Assembly: GCA_000621905.1 (NCBI GenBank)
Contig: JHXB01000012.1
Coordinates: 1 to 64,000 of the forward strand
From: Lachnospiraceae bacterium NC2004
GTDB taxonomy: Bacteria > Bacillota > Clostridia > Lachnospirales > Lachnospiraceae
Direction: 5' to 3'
DNA length: 64,000 nucleotides
Part shown: in pieces, positions 28,131-37,238 of the stretch
Numbering within the stretch: position 1 is the stretch's first letter
Layout of the letters: each line of letters starts with the position of its first letter
The notes under the pieces: model-generated
What the model saw: only the letters and a program-made list of their open reading frames with translations
What the model was told of the DNA's origin: nothing
Databases searched by the model: none
Made by a program: the position numbers and the translations under genes

Positions 28131-28781
28131 ATGAATCACAAATACGTAGATTTCTTTAAATGGGTTGTGTTGGAACTAACAAAACTATTAATATTGTTTT
28201 GTTTTGGTTCTTTTATAATGAGTTTTTTTGTTGGAATTTATTACGATAGAGGAGTTTCGTTATGTATACTTCTTCCGCTATCTGGTTTTTTGATTGTGTT
28301 TAGTGTATGGATGCAAACTGAATTTGATAGTAAATGCTGGTACATATATACAATAGTTATAACTATAGTATATATTGGTTTGTCGGCGTACATGATTCCA
28401 TCTTATATGTGTTTGTTGTTATTTTTGATATTGGAACTTATAGTGTTAGTTACATGTTACATTAATTATTGGATTTGCATAAATAATTGTTGTAAATCCC
28501 TTATTTTTATTGGCGGTATTATTGTTGTGGTTTTCTTTTTGGCGATTATTATTTCGTTTGCGAATCATGGGGGCGTCAGAAATTTAAAAGATTTTTTTTG
28601 TGTGATAGGAACGGTGATTGGGATGCTTATTGCATATGGCGGAAAATGTTCTGAAGAAGAAGAGTATGAAACTGATTATTTTAATAATAAGGATTATAAA
28701 TCAATTGCTGTGCGGATCACATTGATATATGGGTTTTCTACACTTGGTGCATTGATAACCAGAATAATAATGAAATTATGA
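28131..28781 (+). CDS. Multi-pass membrane protein, candidate immunity partner of the upstream protein
   Basis: A 216-aa protein with about six hydrophobic segments (around residues 15-35, 42-62, 72-90, 93-115, 122-145, 158-175) and a last one at the C-terminus. There are no enzymatic motifs. It starts 22 nt after the giant gene's stop with an AAGGAGG site, on the same strand, so it is almost surely co-transcribed. A small gene directly after an RHS toxin tip is classically the immunity gene; here that role is inferred only from position. Base composition is more AT-rich than the neighbours. No family recognised. Confidence 0.78.
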   Translation: MNHKYVDFFKWVVLELTKLLILFCFGSFIMSFFVGIYYDRGVSLCILLPLSGFLIVFSVWMQTEFDSKCWYIYTIVITIVYIGLSAYMIPSYMCLLLFLILELIVLVTCYINYWICINNCCKSLIFIGGIIVVVFFLAIIISFANHGGVRNLKDFFCVIGTVIGMLIAYGGKCSEEEEYETDYFNNKDYKSIAVRITLIYGFSTLGALITRIIMKL

Positions 28782-28981
28782 AAGTGAGTAGTTGTAATCC
28801 ATGCTTTGTTTTGTTGTAATGGGTAATTATCAAAAGGTCGAAACAATAATATGCAGTGTAACAGCAAACTAAAGAGATTAACGTGGCCGTTGTTACTAAG
28901 CTTGGTGTGTTTAAGAATTTTCTAAACATAACTAACTAATTATTGAAATAAAGTTGGTGCTGTAAAATAAAGGTGATTACT
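28782..28981. other. AT-rich intergenic spacer with no recognised element
   Basis: Two hundred bases without a credible ORF, strong hairpin or repeat. It could be decayed coding sequence between the membrane protein and the mini-YD gene, but nothing specific is visible. Confidence 0.5.
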
Positions 28982-29881
28982 ATGAAATTTACAATTGTTA
29001 AACGTGTAACAGTTATATTGATATTAGTTATGTTTATCAATCCTATATTAATAATAGATGTTAACTATGTTAATGCAGAACAATATGAATACGATTCACT
29101 CGGAAGAGTGGCTAAGGTAATCCATGATGACAAGAGTATAACATTATATGAATATGACTCATTAGGAAATATTATCAAGATTACCAATCAAGATAGTGAT
29201 AAATCTGATTTTGGAGAAAGTATTGTACCTCAGGATAATTCAAAAGCATCCTCAGGCACATCCGGTAACAGTGGTAATCCTGGAAATGTTGGTACTCCGA
29301 AACTACCTTTAGAAACTTCATCTTCTGATAGTTCTATGAATGCTTCGTTTGATGGGGAAAAAGATAATAAGGATAACACTTCCGATAATTCAGGTAATGA
29401 TACCGAGATAACAACTACTACATCTGATAATCCACGCCCTAGTGAAAGTACAACTACAGAAACGACAGAAGATACACCTGCATCAGATAGTAATTCTGTA
29501 TTATACGGACAGAGATATACTATTGGAGTCTTAATCTACCAGATAAGGAACGCAAGCACTAAGGTTGGAACTGTATCGGTGGTTGGAGTTAAGAAGTCAA
29601 AGCGTAAGAGAAGAAGTTACACTATACCAAAGTCTGTAAAAATTAAAGGACATAAATATAAAGTAACAAGTATAGGTAAGAAGGCGTTTTCTAAGTGTAA
29701 GAAATGCCGCAGGATAAAGATTAAGAGCAAGACTATAGTATCCATTCATAAAACAGCATTCAAAGGATTAAAGAAGGGTTTGAAGATAACAGTTCCGAAA
29801 TCAAAATATAAGAAGTATAAGAAGATGTTAAAGAAGTGTAAAGGTGTAAAGAAGCTTAGGATTAAAAAGAGCTTATTCTGA
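28982..29881 (+). CDS. Secreted protein with two YD repeats and a basic BspA-like tail
   Basis: A 299-aa protein from the ATG at 28982 (AAAGGTG 6 nt before it). A signal peptide covers about residues 1-33. Two YD repeats follow directly, YEYDSLGRVAKV and YEYDSLGNIIKI, the same motif as in the giant upstream protein. A Ser/Asn/Gly/Thr-rich linker spans about 55-165. A very basic C-terminal domain (about 170-299) resembles LRR_5 repeats (VTSIGKKAFSKCKKCRRIKI), and the final KKCKGVKKLRIKKS-type tail may bind the cell wall. It could be a relic or an accessory of the giant protein. Confidence 0.75.
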   Translation: MKFTIVKRVTVILILVMFINPILIIDVNYVNAEQYEYDSLGRVAKVIHDDKSITLYEYDSLGNIIKITNQDSDKSDFGESIVPQDNSKASSGTSGNSGNPGNVGTPKLPLETSSSDSSMNASFDGEKDNKDNTSDNSGNDTEITTTTSDNPRPSESTTTETTEDTPASDSNSVLYGQRYTIGVLIYQIRNASTKVGTVSVVGVKKSKRKRRSYTIPKSVKIKGHKYKVTSIGKKAFSKCKKCRRIKIKSKTIVSIHKTAFKGLKKGLKITVPKSKYKKYKKMLKKCKGVKKLRIKKSLF

Positions 29882-30016
29882 TAATGTATATTCATTGGGT
29901 AAGAAGATGTACTTAATATAATCTTTCTTGTGTTTAGTCGCATTGTAGAGTTGTTTGAGGGGAGTTACAATTTAATTTAATTAACCCCCAAATATACTGA
30001 TACATACCTGATAAAT

Positions 30017-30067
30017 GTTATTCTGAGCGTAGCGAAGAATCTTTATCCTGAACGAAGTGAAGGATAA
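30017..30067. repeat. Dispersed palindromic repeat (REP-like)
   Basis: GTTATTCTGAGCGTAGCGAA followed by GAATCTTTATCCTGAACGAA and GTGAAGGATAA. A two-hairpin copy, forward orientation. Confidence 0.75.
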
Positions 30068-30110
30068 AAGTTATTGTAACTTTATGGCTACTACAGTATA
30101 TAGATGTATT

Positions 30111-30158
30111 GACCTTCTAAAGAAGGTCAAAGATCCTTCGCTGGCGCTCAGGATGACA
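30111..30158. repeat. Dispersed palindromic repeat, inverted copy
   Basis: GACCTTCTAAAGAAGGTC then GATCCTTCGCTGGCGCTCAG and GATGAC. It is the reverse orientation of the copy 45 nt upstream, so the pair forms a larger inverted arrangement. The remainder of 29882-30239 shows no gene. Confidence 0.75.
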
Positions 30159-30239
30159 TTTTAAGTAATGAAATTCCTTATCTTAATGACATTGGAACCG
30201 TACTTGATGTACAAATTGGTAAGAAATTTCAGAAAATGC

Positions 30240-30268
30240 TTGCATTTTCTAATGATTAGTGCTAGAAT
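30240..30268 (+). promoter_or_regulatory. Promoter of the rimP-nusA-infB operon
   Basis: TTGCAT at 30240-30245 and TAGAAT at 30263-30268 with a 17-nt spacer. Predicted start near 30275, 74 nt before the GTG of rimP. Confidence 0.72.
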
Positions 30269-30296
30269 ATGCAATGTTGATAATGAGTTTGGCAGA

Positions 30297-30325
30297 AGAG
30301 TGGGCTTATGAAGCCCACTCTTTCA
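30297..30325 (+). promoter_or_regulatory. Leader hairpin of the rimP-nusA operon (possible attenuator)
   Basis: AGAGTGGGCTT at 30297-30307 and AAGCCCACTCT at 30311-30321 form a perfect 11-bp stem with a 3-nt loop, followed by TTTCAT. It lies about 22 nt after the predicted transcription start and 28 nt before rimP, so it could attenuate the operon, in line with the known autoregulation of nusA operons. Confidence 0.6.
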
Positions 30326-30348
30326 TATTGTTTCGGGATGGTGATTAA

Positions 30349-30813
30349 GTGAACAAAAGAGATATTGAAGTTAAGGTTGAAGAGCTTGTTACTCCGATAG
30401 TTGACTCTAAGAATTTCGAACTTGTTGATGTTGAGTACATCAAGGAAGGTTCTAACTGGTACTTAAGAGTCTATATTGATAAGGAAGCGGGAATCGACAT
30501 TGACGATTGTGTAGAGGTTAGCCGCGAGCTTGAAGTCAAGCTTGACGAGGACGACTTCATCAAGGAAGCGTATATATTGGAGGTAAGTTCACCGGGACTT
30601 ACAAGACCTCTTAAGAAAGAGAAGGACTACTTAAGAAACATCGGTAAACGAATAGAGGTTAAGCTTTATAAGGCAAATGACTGCCCTAAGGAGTTTGAGG
30701 CAGAGTTAAAGGCTTATAAAGATGATGTAGCTAGTATTTTAATTGACGGCGAGGACGAGGTTAGAGAGTTTAACGTCAAAGATTTTGCAATGATTAGATT
30801 GGCATTTGAATAA
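30349..30813 (+). CDS. rimP: Ribosome maturation factor RimP
   Basis: A 154-aa protein needed for 30S subunit maturation. It starts at GTG (30349), with GGGATGGTGAT upstream. The N-terminal domain has VDVEYIKEGSNWYLRVYIDK and DDCVEVSRELEVKLD, then YILEVSSPGLTRPLKKEKDY, all characteristic. The C-terminal half folds as an Sm-like domain. It is the first gene of the operon; nusA begins 22 nt after the stop. Confidence 0.95.
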   Translation: MNKRDIEVKVEELVTPIVDSKNFELVDVEYIKEGSNWYLRVYIDKEAGIDIDDCVEVSRELEVKLDEDDFIKEAYILEVSSPGLTRPLKKEKDYLRNIGKRIEVKLYKANDCPKEFEAELKAYKDDVASILIDGEDEVREFNVKDFAMIRLAFE

Positions 30814-30834
30814 TATTATTAGGAGGAAAGTAAA

Positions 30835-32277
30835 ATGGCAAGGAAAAAGAGTGCGGAAGACAGCAACGCAATGGAGCTTATATTAGCTTTAGAGATGCTT
30901 GAGAAGGAGAAGGGTGTCAAGAAGGAAGACATGCTTGAGTCTATCAAGAACGCTTTGGTTGCAGCTTACAAGAAGAACTTTGGCAAGGATGACAAGAAGG
31001 ACAGTGATGATGAGATTGAGCATCACAAAGAGGAAGTTGTCGTAGACATAGACCCTATTAGCGGAACTATGGAAGTATATGCTAAGAAGACTGTAGTTGA
31101 GGAAGTAACTGACGGAGCTGCTGAGATTTCTTTAGCAGAAGCTCATATTATCGATCCTAAATATGCAGTTGGTGACATTGTAAATGTCAAAGTTACTCCT
31201 AAGAACTTTAACCGTATCGCCGCTCAGCACGCTAGAAGCATAATTGTTCAGAACATCAAAGAGGGCGAGAGAAAGAATACATTTAACACCTTTAGAAGCA
31301 AAGAGCATGAGGTTATCACAGGTGTTGTAAGACGTATCGAGAAGAGAAGTTTTAAAGATAAAGACGGTAACGAGGTTATCAGCAACAGCGCTATCATCGG
31401 ATTGGACGACAGAACAGAGGTTGCTTTAAGAGAGAAGGAATGTGTTCCTGGCGAGCAGTTCATGGTTGGCGAGAGAGTTAAGGTTTATGTCGTTGAAGTT
31501 AAGGATGATAAGAAGGGACCAAGAATCGTTGTTTCAAGAACTCACAGAGATCTTGTTAAGAGACTTTTAGAGAAAGAAGTTACAGAGATTGAGGACGGAA
31601 CAGTAGAGATTAAGTCAGTGGCAAGAGATGCCGGCTCTCGTACTAAGATTGCAGTATGGGCTAAAGATCCAAATGTTGACGCTGTTGGTGCCTGCGTAGG
31701 TATGAACGGTTCAAGAATCAACGCTATTGTAAGTGATCTTAAGGGTGAGAAGATTGATGTTATCAATTGGGATCCGGATCCGGTTCAGCTTGTTGCTAAC
31801 TCATTAAGCCCATCTAAGGTTATTGATGTAAGAGTATGTTTGAGTGAGAAGAGCGCTAAGGTTATCGTACCGGACGAGCAGCTTTCACTTGCAATCGGTA
31901 AGAAGGGGCAGAACGCTTCACTTGCTGTAAGACTTACCGGATATAAGATTGATATTAAGAGTGAATCACAGGCTGAGGAGCTTTCAGAAGAAGAGTGGAC
32001 AGAAGGTCTTCCATACATCACTAAGGGTGAGTATGTTAACTTTACAGCTTCAGGTGCTGCTAAAGAAGATGAAGAAGAGTCAGCATTTTCTAATATTGAT
32101 GAGATTCTTCCTGAGGAAGAGTTCACCACTGAGGAAGTAGAAGAGACTGTAGACTTCTCAGAACTTGAAGAGATTAGCGAGGACGAGTTCGAAGAATTCG
32201 AGGAGATTTCTGAAGACGAGCTTGAAGAGCTTGATGTTGAGGAACTCGAAGAGATAGAGGAACTTCCGGAGGAATAA
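30835..32277 (+). CDS. nusA: Transcription termination/antitermination factor NusA
   Basis: A 480-aa protein that modulates RNA polymerase pausing and termination. It has an N-terminal polymerase-binding domain (about 5-125), an S1 domain (about 135-205), and KH1/KH2 domains (about 230-375; VGACVGMNGSRINAIVSDL and LSLAIGKKGQNASLAVRLTG are clear). The C-terminus (about 410-480) is an extremely acidic Glu/Asp-rich tail in place of a structured repeat, common in Firmicutes. AGGAGG precedes the ATG. Confidence 0.96.
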   Translation: MARKKSAEDSNAMELILALEMLEKEKGVKKEDMLESIKNALVAAYKKNFGKDDKKDSDDEIEHHKEEVVVDIDPISGTMEVYAKKTVVEEVTDGAAEISLAEAHIIDPKYAVGDIVNVKVTPKNFNRIAAQHARSIIVQNIKEGERKNTFNTFRSKEHEVITGVVRRIEKRSFKDKDGNEVISNSAIIGLDDRTEVALREKECVPGEQFMVGERVKVYVVEVKDDKKGPRIVVSRTHRDLVKRLLEKEVTEIEDGTVEIKSVARDAGSRTKIAVWAKDPNVDAVGACVGMNGSRINAIVSDLKGEKIDVINWDPDPVQLVANSLSPSKVIDVRVCLSEKSAKVIVPDEQLSLAIGKKGQNASLAVRLTGYKIDIKSESQAEELSEEEWTEGLPYITKGEYVNFTASGAAKEDEEESAFSNIDEILPEEEFTTEEVEETVDFSELEEISEDEFEEFEEISEDELEELDVEELEEIEELPEE

Positions 32278-32311
32278 GTAACTATAACATTTGTTTAAGG
32301 AAGTGATTTTA

Positions 32312-32578
32312 TTGGGTACTAAACCGGCTCTAAGAACTTGTGTGGGCTGTAGAAATAGTTTCGACAAAAAAGAATTGATCAGGGTAATCAAGACTCCCGA
32401 AGGAGAGATAGTTCTTGATAAGACTTTAAGGGCTAACGGGCGTGGCGCTTACATTTGCAATAATGAAGAGTGTTTTAAGAAAGCTCGCAAGAACAAAGGG
32501 TTAGCAAGATCTCTAAAGGTGGAGATCCCTGAGAATATATATGATGAGCTGATTAAGGAGGTTAGTAAGGATGGATAA
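32312..32578 (+). CDS. rnpM: RNase P modulator RnpM (YlxR)
   Basis: An 88-aa DUF448 protein. The TTG at 32312 is chosen because AAGGAAG lies 8 nt upstream and the protein then starts close to the family signature RTCVGCRNSFDKKELIRV. Further motifs are GRGAYICNNEECFKKA and a basic C-terminus. YlxR has been described as an RNA-binding protein that modulates RNase P. The last codons overlap the start of the L7Ae-like gene by 8 nt. Confidence 0.9.
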   Translation: MGTKPALRTCVGCRNSFDKKELIRVIKTPEGEIVLDKTLRANGRGAYICNNEECFKKARKNKGLARSLKVEIPENIYDELIKEVSKDG

Positions 32579-32891
32579 TAAAGCTAAACTTCTTAACATG
32601 CTGGGGCTCGCAACAAGGGCGGGCAAGGTTGTAAGCGGTGAGTTTATGACCGAGAAGTCAGTTAAGGAAGGCAAAGCGCTTCTTTGCATTGTCGCAGAGG
32701 ACGCTTCCGATAATACCAAGAAGCTTTTTAGAGACAAATGTAGTTACTATGAAGTGAGTTATTATGTATTTGCGACTAAGGATGAGCTTGGTCATGCCAT
32801 AGGTAAGACGACGAGAGCATCACTTGCGATATTAGATGATGGATTTAAAAATGCCATCGAAAAGTTAATCATAAAGCAGGAGGAAGATTAA
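32571..32891 (+). CDS. L7Ae-family ribosomal-like protein YlxQ
   Basis: A 106-aa L7Ae/L30e/S12e/Gadd45-family protein with [20 protein letters not shown] near the N-terminus and an RNA-binding fold. YlxQ-type proteins bind kink-turn RNA; the cellular role is unclear. It overlaps rnpM by 8 nt and infB by 1 nt, showing tight translational coupling. Confidence 0.9.
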   Translation: MDNKAKLLNMLGLATRAGKVVSGEFMTEKSVKEGKALLCIVAEDASDNTKKLFRDKCSYYEVSYYVFATKDELGHAIGKTTRASLAILDDGFKNAIEKLIIKQEED

Positions 32892-35653
32892 TGGCTAAGA
32901 TAAGGATATATGACATTGTCAAAGAAATAAAAAATGAGACGGGTAAGGAGATTAAGAGCGCTGAGATAGTTAAGTTTCTTAACTCTAAGGGTTACGAAGT
33001 CAAGACTGCCTCCAGCGGAGTAGAACCTGACGTTGCCGAGATGGTAAAGAAAGAGTTCGCAGCAGGCGGTGCAGAAGTTAAAGCGGAGCCTAAGAAAGAA
33101 GAGAAGACTGAACCTAAAAAGGCTGCTAAAGAGGAGTCTAAGAAGGAAGCTAAGGCAGAGCCTAAGAAAGATGACGCTAAGAGTGGCGACGATAAAAATG
33201 CCGCTCCTAAGAAGGAGAAGTACTACAAGAAGGTTATAGTTGACGCTAACGGCAACAAGCAGGATGTTTACTATAAAGAGGTTATCGACGAGAACGGTAA
33301 CAAGAAGATGGTTAGAGTAAACATCAAGAAGAAGTCTAAAGATGGTGATAAGGCAGCAGCTCCTAAGGTTGAAGAGACAGCTAAGGCACCTGAGACTAAG
33401 ACAGAGAATAAGCGCGAGGAGAATAAGAAGCTTAACAAGAATACTGATAACAGAAACGATAATCAGGATAGAAATCGTGACCGCAACAATAACAGAGGTA
33501 ACGATAACAGAAGAAATAACAACGATAATCGTGACAGAAATCGTGATCGTAACAACGATAACAGAAATGATAATCAGAATCGTGACCGCAACAATAACAG
33601 AGGTAACGATAACAGAAGAAGAGATAACGACAATCGTAACTTCAATCGTGACAGAAACGATAACAGAAATTCAAGAAATATCGACCATGCTATCAATAGT
33701 CTTGAGACAGTTGATAAACCACAGAGCAAGAAGAAAAAAGGTGATAAGCAGAAGGATATCGACAAGTACGATAAGAAGTTCAAGAATGAAAATGAAGAGT
33801 ATGACAATCAGTTAAGAGGCGGCAAGAAGAAGAAAAAAGGTCAGAAGGAAGAGCCGGAGATTAAGAAGCCGGAGCCAAAGAAGAAGGCTGAGGATACAAT
33901 CAAGACTATCGAGCTTCCTGAGTCTCTTACTATTCAGGAGCTTGGAGAGAGAATTAATGTAACTCCTGCTAAGCTTATTCAGAAGCTTTTCCTTGCAGGT
34001 AAAGTAGTTACAATGAACCAGGAACTTTCATTTGACGAGGCTGCTGAGATTGCATTAGAGTACAATTATATTGCAGATTTAGAGGAAAAAGTTGACGTTA
34101 TAGCAGAGATGCTTAAGGAGGACGAAGAGGATGAGAAGCTCATGGTTGAGCGTCCACCTGTTGTCTGCGTAATGGGTCACGTTGACCATGGTAAGACATC
34201 ACTCCTTGACGCAATCCGTTCAAGTAACGTAACCGGTGACGAGGCCGGCGGTATCACACAGCATATCGGTGCGTCTGTTGTTAAGGTTGGCGACAAGAAG
34301 ATTACCTTCCTTGATACGCCTGGACATGAGGCGTTTACTGCAATGCGTATGCGTGGTGCACAGTCTACAGATATTGCAATCCTTGTTGTTGCGGCTGACG
34401 ACGGTGTTATGCCACAGACTATCGAGGCTATCAACCATGCTAAGGCAGCTGGTATCGAGATTATCGTTGCTGTCAACAAGATTGATAAACCATCTGCAAA
34501 TGTTGAAAGAGTTAAGCAGGAGCTTATGGAATATGAGCTCGTTGCAGAAGAGTGGGGCGGTTCTACCATTTTCTGTCCTGTATCTGCACATACCAAAGAG
34601 GGTATCAAGAACCTCTTAGAGATGGTTCTCCTTACAGCTGAGGTGCTTGAGCTTAAGGCTAACAAGAACCGTAAGGCAAGAGGTGTTGTTATCGAGGCAC
34701 AGCTTGACAAAACAAGAGGTCCTGTTGCAACATTGCTTGTTCAGAAGGGTACATTAAGAGTCGGAGATTCAATCGTTGCTGCTAACGCTTACGGTAAGGT
34801 TAGAGCGATGGTAGACGATAAAGGTAAGAGAGTTAGCAAAGCTGGTCCTTCTAAACCTGTTAAGATACTCGGTCTTAACGATGTTCCAATGGCAGGTGAG
34901 GTATTCTTATCACCTCAGACTGAGAAGGAAGCAAGAAGCATGGCTGAGACCTACAAGGCAGTAGGTAGAGAGCAAATGCTTAAGGATACCAAGATGAGAC
35001 TTTCACTTGACGATCTCTATGATCAGATTCAGGCTGGTAATGTTAAAGAGCTTGCGTTGATCGTTAAAGCAGACGTTCAGGGTTCTGTTGAGGCGGTTAA
35101 GAACAGTCTTCTTAAGCTTTCTAACGAAGAAGTTGTTATTAAGGTTATCCATGGTGGTGTCGGCGCAATTAACGAGTCGGACGTTGTTTTGGCATCTGCG
35201 TCAAATGCTATCATCATCGGATTTAACGTTCGTCCTGATGCTATGGCGAAGTCAGCTGCCGAGCAGGAGGATGTTGATATAAGACTTTATAGCGTAATCT
35301 ATAATGCTATCGAGGATATTGAGGCAGCTATGAAGGGTATGCTTGATCCGATCTACGAAGAGAAGGTTATCGGTGAAGTTGAGGTAAGACAGCTTTTCAA
35401 GTCATCTGCGGCAGGTATAATCGCAGGTTCTTATGTGCTTGATGGTAGAATTACCAAAGATTCAACCGTTAGAGTTACTCGTGACGGCGAGCAGATTCAT
35501 GAAGGCAAGCTTGCATCTCTTAAACGTTTCACAGATGATGTAAAAGAGGTGAAAGCAGGCTACGAATGTGGTATAGTATTAGAAGAGTTCAGCAACTTGA
35601 AGGAAGGCGACCACATGCAGGCATATATCATGGTTGAGGTTCCTAGAAAGTAG
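32891..35653 (+). CDS. infB: Translation initiation factor IF-2
   Basis: A 920-aa GTPase that delivers fMet-tRNA to the 30S subunit. It has an IF2_N module at the N-terminus ([11 protein letters not shown]), then a long Lys/Glu-rich linker and an Arg/Asn/Asp-rich low-complexity tract (about residues 183-262). The second IF2_N lies near 345-390, and the G domain carries [17 protein letters not shown] and NKIDKP. Domains II-IV follow to the end. The linker holds an exact 43-nt duplication. The start codon overlaps the stop of ylxQ (TAATGG). Confidence 0.97.
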   Translation: MAKIRIYDIVKEIKNETGKEIKSAEIVKFLNSKGYEVKTASSGVEPDVAEMVKKEFAAGGAEVKAEPKKEEKTEPKKAAKEESKKEAKAEPKKDDAKSGDDKNAAPKKEKYYKKVIVDANGNKQDVYYKEVIDENGNKKMVRVNIKKKSKDGDKAAAPKVEETAKAPETKTENKREENKKLNKNTDNRNDNQDRNRDRNNNRGNDNRRNNNDNRDRNRDRNNDNRNDNQNRDRNNNRGNDNRRRDNDNRNFNRDRNDNRNSRNIDHAINSLETVDKPQSKKKKGDKQKDIDKYDKKFKNENEEYDNQLRGGKKKKKGQKEEPEIKKPEPKKKAEDTIKTIELPESLTIQELGERINVTPAKLIQKLFLAGKVVTMNQELSFDEAAEIALEYNYIADLEEKVDVIAEMLKEDEEDEKLMVERPPVVCVMGHVDHGKTSLLDAIRSSNVTGDEAGGITQHIGASVVKVGDKKITFLDTPGHEAFTAMRMRGAQSTDIAILVVAADDGVMPQTIEAINHAKAAGIEIIVAVNKIDKPSANVERVKQELMEYELVAEEWGGSTIFCPVSAHTKEGIKNLLEMVLLTAEVLELKANKNRKARGVVIEAQLDKTRGPVATLLVQKGTLRVGDSIVAANAYGKVRAMVDDKGKRVSKAGPSKPVKILGLNDVPMAGEVFLSPQTEKEARSMAETYKAVGREQMLKDTKMRLSLDDLYDQIQAGNVKELALIVKADVQGSVEAVKNSLLKLSNEEVVIKVIHGGVGAINESDVVLASASNAIIIGFNVRPDAMAKSAAEQEDVDIRLYSVIYNAIEDIEAAMKGMLDPIYEEKVIGEVEVRQLFKSSAAGIIAGSYVLDGRITKDSTVRVTRDGEQIHEGKLASLKRFTDDVKEVKAGYECGIVLEEFSNLKEGDHMQAYIMVEVPRK

Positions 35654-35663
35654 GAGGTTGATT

Positions 35664-36104
35664 ATGAGAAAGAATAGTGTTAAGAATACCAGAGTCAGCG
35701 AGGAAGTCAGACGCGAGATGAGCAAGATCATCGATCAGAAGCTCAAGGACCCAAGAATACATCCTATGACAACGGTAGTGGACTGTGAGGTTACACCTGA
35801 CCTCAAGTTCTGTAAAGTATATATAAGTGTATTAGGTGACGAGAGTGCTAAGGAAGAGACTTTAGCAGGTCTTAAGAGCTCGGCAGGATTTGCCAGAAGA
35901 GAGCTTGCGAGAACGGTTAATCTCAGGAATACGCCTGAGATAACATTTGTCCTTGATACATCTATTGAATATGGTGTCAATATGTCTAAGAGATTAGACG
36001 AGATTGCTAAGAAAGACGGAACTTATGAAGATGCAGACGAAGAGATGCTCGACATGAGTGAGGCTGATTTTTCTGATGATGATGAGGAAGATGACGAAGA
36101 GTAA
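35664..36104 (+). CDS. rbfA: Ribosome-binding factor A
   Basis: A 146-aa 30S maturation factor. The ATG at 35664 follows GGAGG; the in-frame ATG at 35634 lies inside infB. It has the KH-like fold signature RVSEEVRREMSKII, then DLKFCKVYISVLGD and FVLDTSIEYGVNM. The C-terminus is a run of Asp/Glu after residue 120, extending it beyond the usual 120 aa. Confidence 0.95.
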   Translation: MRKNSVKNTRVSEEVRREMSKIIDQKLKDPRIHPMTTVVDCEVTPDLKFCKVYISVLGDESAKEETLAGLKSSAGFARRELARTVNLRNTPEITFVLDTSIEYGVNMSKRLDEIAKKDGTYEDADEEMLDMSEADFSDDDEEDDEE

Positions 36105-36118
36105 TCTGGAGGGATAGG

Positions 36119-37123
36119 ATGGAGAAGCAGTTAATGTCTCAATTTTGGCACGCTATTGAGAGTGCCAAGACTATAGCTATCGGTGGACATAAGAAGCCGG
36201 ACGGAGATTGCGTCGGTTCTTCTATAGGTCTTTATAACTATATAACTGAGAACTACCCTGACAAAGAGGTTAAGTGCTACCTTGGAGAATACGCTAAGGA
36301 ATTTGAGATTCTTGAAGGATTGGCAAATGCTTGCACATGCGTTGACGAGAAGTCGTTTAAGGAAGCTATTCATTCTGCGCCTACTTATGATCTTTTTATT
36401 GCGCTTGATACAAGCAATACCGAGAGACTTGAATTCTTTAAGATATTTGAGGCTGCGAGGGACAAGATATTAGCTGATCATCATATTACCAATGAGCGTT
36501 ACGCAAGGCTTAATCTTGTGTTTGAGTCAAGTTCTGCAGCTGAGGCTTGTTACGACCTTATTGCTTTTAGAGAAGACAAGGAATTCCCACTTCTTTCTAA
36601 GCCGGTCGCAGATGCTATTTATCTTGGAATTATCCATGATACCGGTGTGTTTAAACATTCTAATACAACGAGACACACTATGGAGATAGCGGGAGCTTTG
36701 CTCGAGTGCGGAGTCAGTTCCTCTAAGATGATTGACGGAACATTTTATCATAAGACATATACACAGAATCTTATATTGGCAAGGGTTCTTTTAGAGAGTG
36801 AGCTTTATTTTGACGGTAAAGTTATAACAGGAGTTGTACCTAGGGAATACTTAGATTTATACAATGCTTCTAAACCTGACTTAGAGGGTATTGTCGATCA
36901 ACTTAGGATAACCGAGGGCGTTGAGGCTGCTATATTTGCTTATGAGACTGAAGGAGAGGGCAATTATAAGTACTCTATGAGGTCCAATGATATAGTAGAT
37001 GTAAGTAAGATTGCTGTTAAGTTTGGCGGTGGCGGACATGTAAGGGCCGCAGGTTGTACGATTGAAGGTTCTGCCAAGGAAGGACTTGCCCTTCTTATTG
37101 ATGAGATTAAAAAGCAACTTTAA
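36119..37123 (+). CDS. nrnA: DHH-family nanoRNase/pAp phosphatase-like protein
   Basis: A 334-aa DHH/DHHA1 phosphoesterase. Motifs are GHKKPDGDCVGSS (motif I region), ALDTSN (II), ADHHITN (III), GIIHDTGVFKHSNTT (IV) and GGGGHVRAAG in DHHA1. NrnA degrades nanoRNAs and 3'-phosphoadenosine-5'-phosphate. CTGGAGGG lies 6 nt before the ATG, 14 nt after rbfA, and the gene closes this transcript segment with a strong terminator. Confidence 0.92.
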   Translation: MEKQLMSQFWHAIESAKTIAIGGHKKPDGDCVGSSIGLYNYITENYPDKEVKCYLGEYAKEFEILEGLANACTCVDEKSFKEAIHSAPTYDLFIALDTSNTERLEFFKIFEAARDKILADHHITNERYARLNLVFESSSAAEACYDLIAFREDKEFPLLSKPVADAIYLGIIHDTGVFKHSNTTRHTMEIAGALLECGVSSSKMIDGTFYHKTYTQNLILARVLLESELYFDGKVITGVVPREYLDLYNASKPDLEGIVDQLRITEGVEAAIFAYETEGEGNYKYSMRSNDIVDVSKIAVKFGGGGHVRAAGCTIEGSAKEGLALLIDEIKKQL

Positions 37124-37130
37124 GATTTTT

Positions 37131-37158
37131 AGCCCGGACTTTACGCCGGGCTTTTTTT
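37131..37158 (+). terminator. Rho-independent terminator after nrnA
   Basis: AGCCCGG at 37131-37137 pairs with CCGGGCT at 37146-37152, followed by a run of seven T. Confidence 0.88.
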
Positions 37159-37168
37159 ACTCTATTAT

Positions 37169-37215
37169 GTCATTCTGAGCGAAGCGAAGAATCTTTGACC
37201 TTCGTTAGAAGGTCA
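37169..37215. repeat. Dispersed palindromic repeat (REP-like)
   Basis: GTCATTCTGAGCGAAGCGAA, GAATCTTT and then GACCTTCGTTAGAAGGTC, the same second hairpin type as at 8809-8850. Confidence 0.78.
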
Positions 37216-37238
37216 ATTCATTATATGAGGTTTGTTAA

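Noticed and set aside
32291-32311. Upstream start for rnpM
   Set aside because: The more upstream in-frame start lies before the AAGGAAG site that fits the TTG at 32312.
33342-33815. 157-aa alternative frame within infB linker
   Set aside because: Repetitive Thr/Ile/Arg product of the low-complexity DNA in another frame; no ribosome site.
34177-34710. 177-aa open frame antisense to infB
   Set aside because: Lies fully inside the conserved IF-2 G domain, has low-complexity Ser/Leu/Thr composition and no ribosome site; a shadow of codon usage.
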